From Mycolicibacterium sp. P9-64 (lineage in GTDB: Bacteria; Actinomycetota; Actinomycetes; Mycobacteriales; Mycobacteriaceae): a DNA stretch of 64,000 nt. Position numbers and translations under genes: made by a program. The stretch is taken from contig NZ_NPKO01000008.1 in NCBI RefSeq assembly GCF_008329605.1, positions 124,001-188,000 on the forward strand, written 5' to 3'. Below, piece by piece: positions 61,898 through 64,000 of this stretch. Below the pieces are notes generated by a model, which did not search any database, was not told the origin of the DNA, and was given only the letters and a program-made list of their open reading frames with translations. Position 1 is the first letter of the stretch; each line of letters starts with the position of its first letter.

Positions 61898-61917
61898 CGT
61901 CGCTTCGCTCGCCCCCG
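61898..61917. repeat. Copy of the dispersed repeat between two secreted-protein genes
   Basis: CGTCGCTTCGCTCGCCCCCG, identical to the core of the 30081-30220 array and also preceded by GAACATCCCC like the array spacers. Confidence 0.85.
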
Positions 61918-61922
61918 GAAGG

Positions 61923-62261
61923 TCAGCGGCTGCAGTCCAGTGACACCGAGATCGACCGACTCGACACGACCTGGACGTAGTCGTAGTCGCGATTGCCCTG
62001 GCTGTCCCTGCCCCGGTACACGCGGATGGTCTTGTACTGGGTCTGCGGGTTGCGCACGCTGGTGACCACGCACTGGTCGAGCGTGCCGCTGCCGACTCGG
62101 TCGACGTTGACCTGATAGCCCTCGGCTTCGAGTTGGCCGATGGTCTCCTGGGCGCTCTCTTCCGCGCTGGCGATTCCTGCGGGCGCGACGACAACGGCCA
62201 ACGCGGCTGCGACCGAAGTGGCGAGAGTGGCGAAAGTGGTGAAAGTCTTTGATGGACGCAC
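61923..62261 (-). CDS. Small secreted protein, TIGLLEAQG/VSLDCSR family (member 4)
   Basis: 112 residues with a signal peptide (about 1-33). Mature motifs are TIGQLEAEGYQVNVDRVG, LDQCVVTSVRNP and SISVSLDCSR. GTG 62261 is chosen as the first codon of the signal peptide; earlier in-frame starts exist. Tandem with member 3. Confidence 0.78.
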   Translation of the reverse strand: MRPSKTFTTFATLATSVAAALAVVVAPAGIASAEESAQETIGQLEAEGYQVNVDRVGSGTLDQCVVTSVRNPQTQYKTIRVYRGRDSQGNRDYDYVQVVSSRSISVSLDCSR

Positions 62262-62422
62262 GATGCGCCCCCTATCTGTCTGGGATTGCTTCACCCAATA
62301 CATCGCCGCAGATATCAGATTCGTTGCATCAACCGGTGGCTGTGGCCGATTCGCCGATATCGCCATCGACCGCTACTACCATCGCGGCCAACCACCGTGT
62401 CCCCGATCAGAGGCGATTCGAC

Positions 62423-64000
<1,578 letters not shown>

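Overview
The window is high-GC actinobacterial chromosome, most likely from a non-tuberculous (rapid-grower-like) Mycobacterium/Mycolicibacterium. The evidence is glycine-rich PGRS-type proteins, a 13E12/DUF222-HNH protein, a cutinase-like protein, mycolic-envelope-type hydrolases (LysB-like esterase, peptidoglycan amidase), GAF/ANTAR regulators, a DesA3-like desaturase, FadD and DctA, GTG/TTG starts and a probable leaderless promoter. I see no rRNA, tRNA, insertion sequence, prophage or CRISPR array.

Layout. 1-1638: thiocyanate-hydrolase/nitrile-hydratase operon (first gene cut by the window edge). 1642-2304: TetR. 2350-10271: copper locus with a SigC-like ECF sigma factor, Cu(+) P-type ATPase, CopD/CtaG membrane protein, PepSY and DUF5134 membrane proteins and a zinc-finger membrane protein that is a candidate anti-sigma factor. 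Three promoters in it share a GGAAC-N17-CGAC architecture. 10298-15967: DUF488, an internally deleted Ddn-like gene, a LysB-like esterase, an SDR and a large LuxR regulator. 16049-22966: four tandem PGRS proteins without PE domains. 23045-26826: TetR with two matching palindromic operators, isochorismatase, aldo/keto reductase, thiolase. 26884-28131: DUF222-HNH protein.

28202-31834: a three-gene overlapping operon (glycosyltransferase, glucosamine-kinase-like kinase, SIS isomerase) whose kinase carries an in-frame 30-bp tandem repeat, part of a short repeat family scattered over the window. 31935-37943: multicopper oxidase, two-component system, NUDIX, desaturase, STAS, stress-type membrane protein. 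38442-43969: two ANTAR regulators, amidase, MFS pump, DsbA-like protein, SnoaL-like protein. 44059-46757: the most unusual unit, a cysteine-dioxygenase-like cupin, a His/Cys domain of unknown function and a methyltransferase in one polypeptide, translationally coupled to an Asp/Glu racemase-family protein.

46774-56956: cutinase, secreted small proteins, YbjQ-repeat protein, DUF3060, a DUF1501/DUF1800 pair with a 13-base C tract upstream, beta-propeller, methyltransferase and an 11-residue-repeat secreted protein. 57036-60863: CitA/CitB-type two-component system divergent from the DctA dicarboxylate transporter, ending at a clear terminator. 60884-62261: three more copies of the small secreted family around a TetR gene remnant. 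62423-64000: FadD acyl-CoA ligase running off the window.
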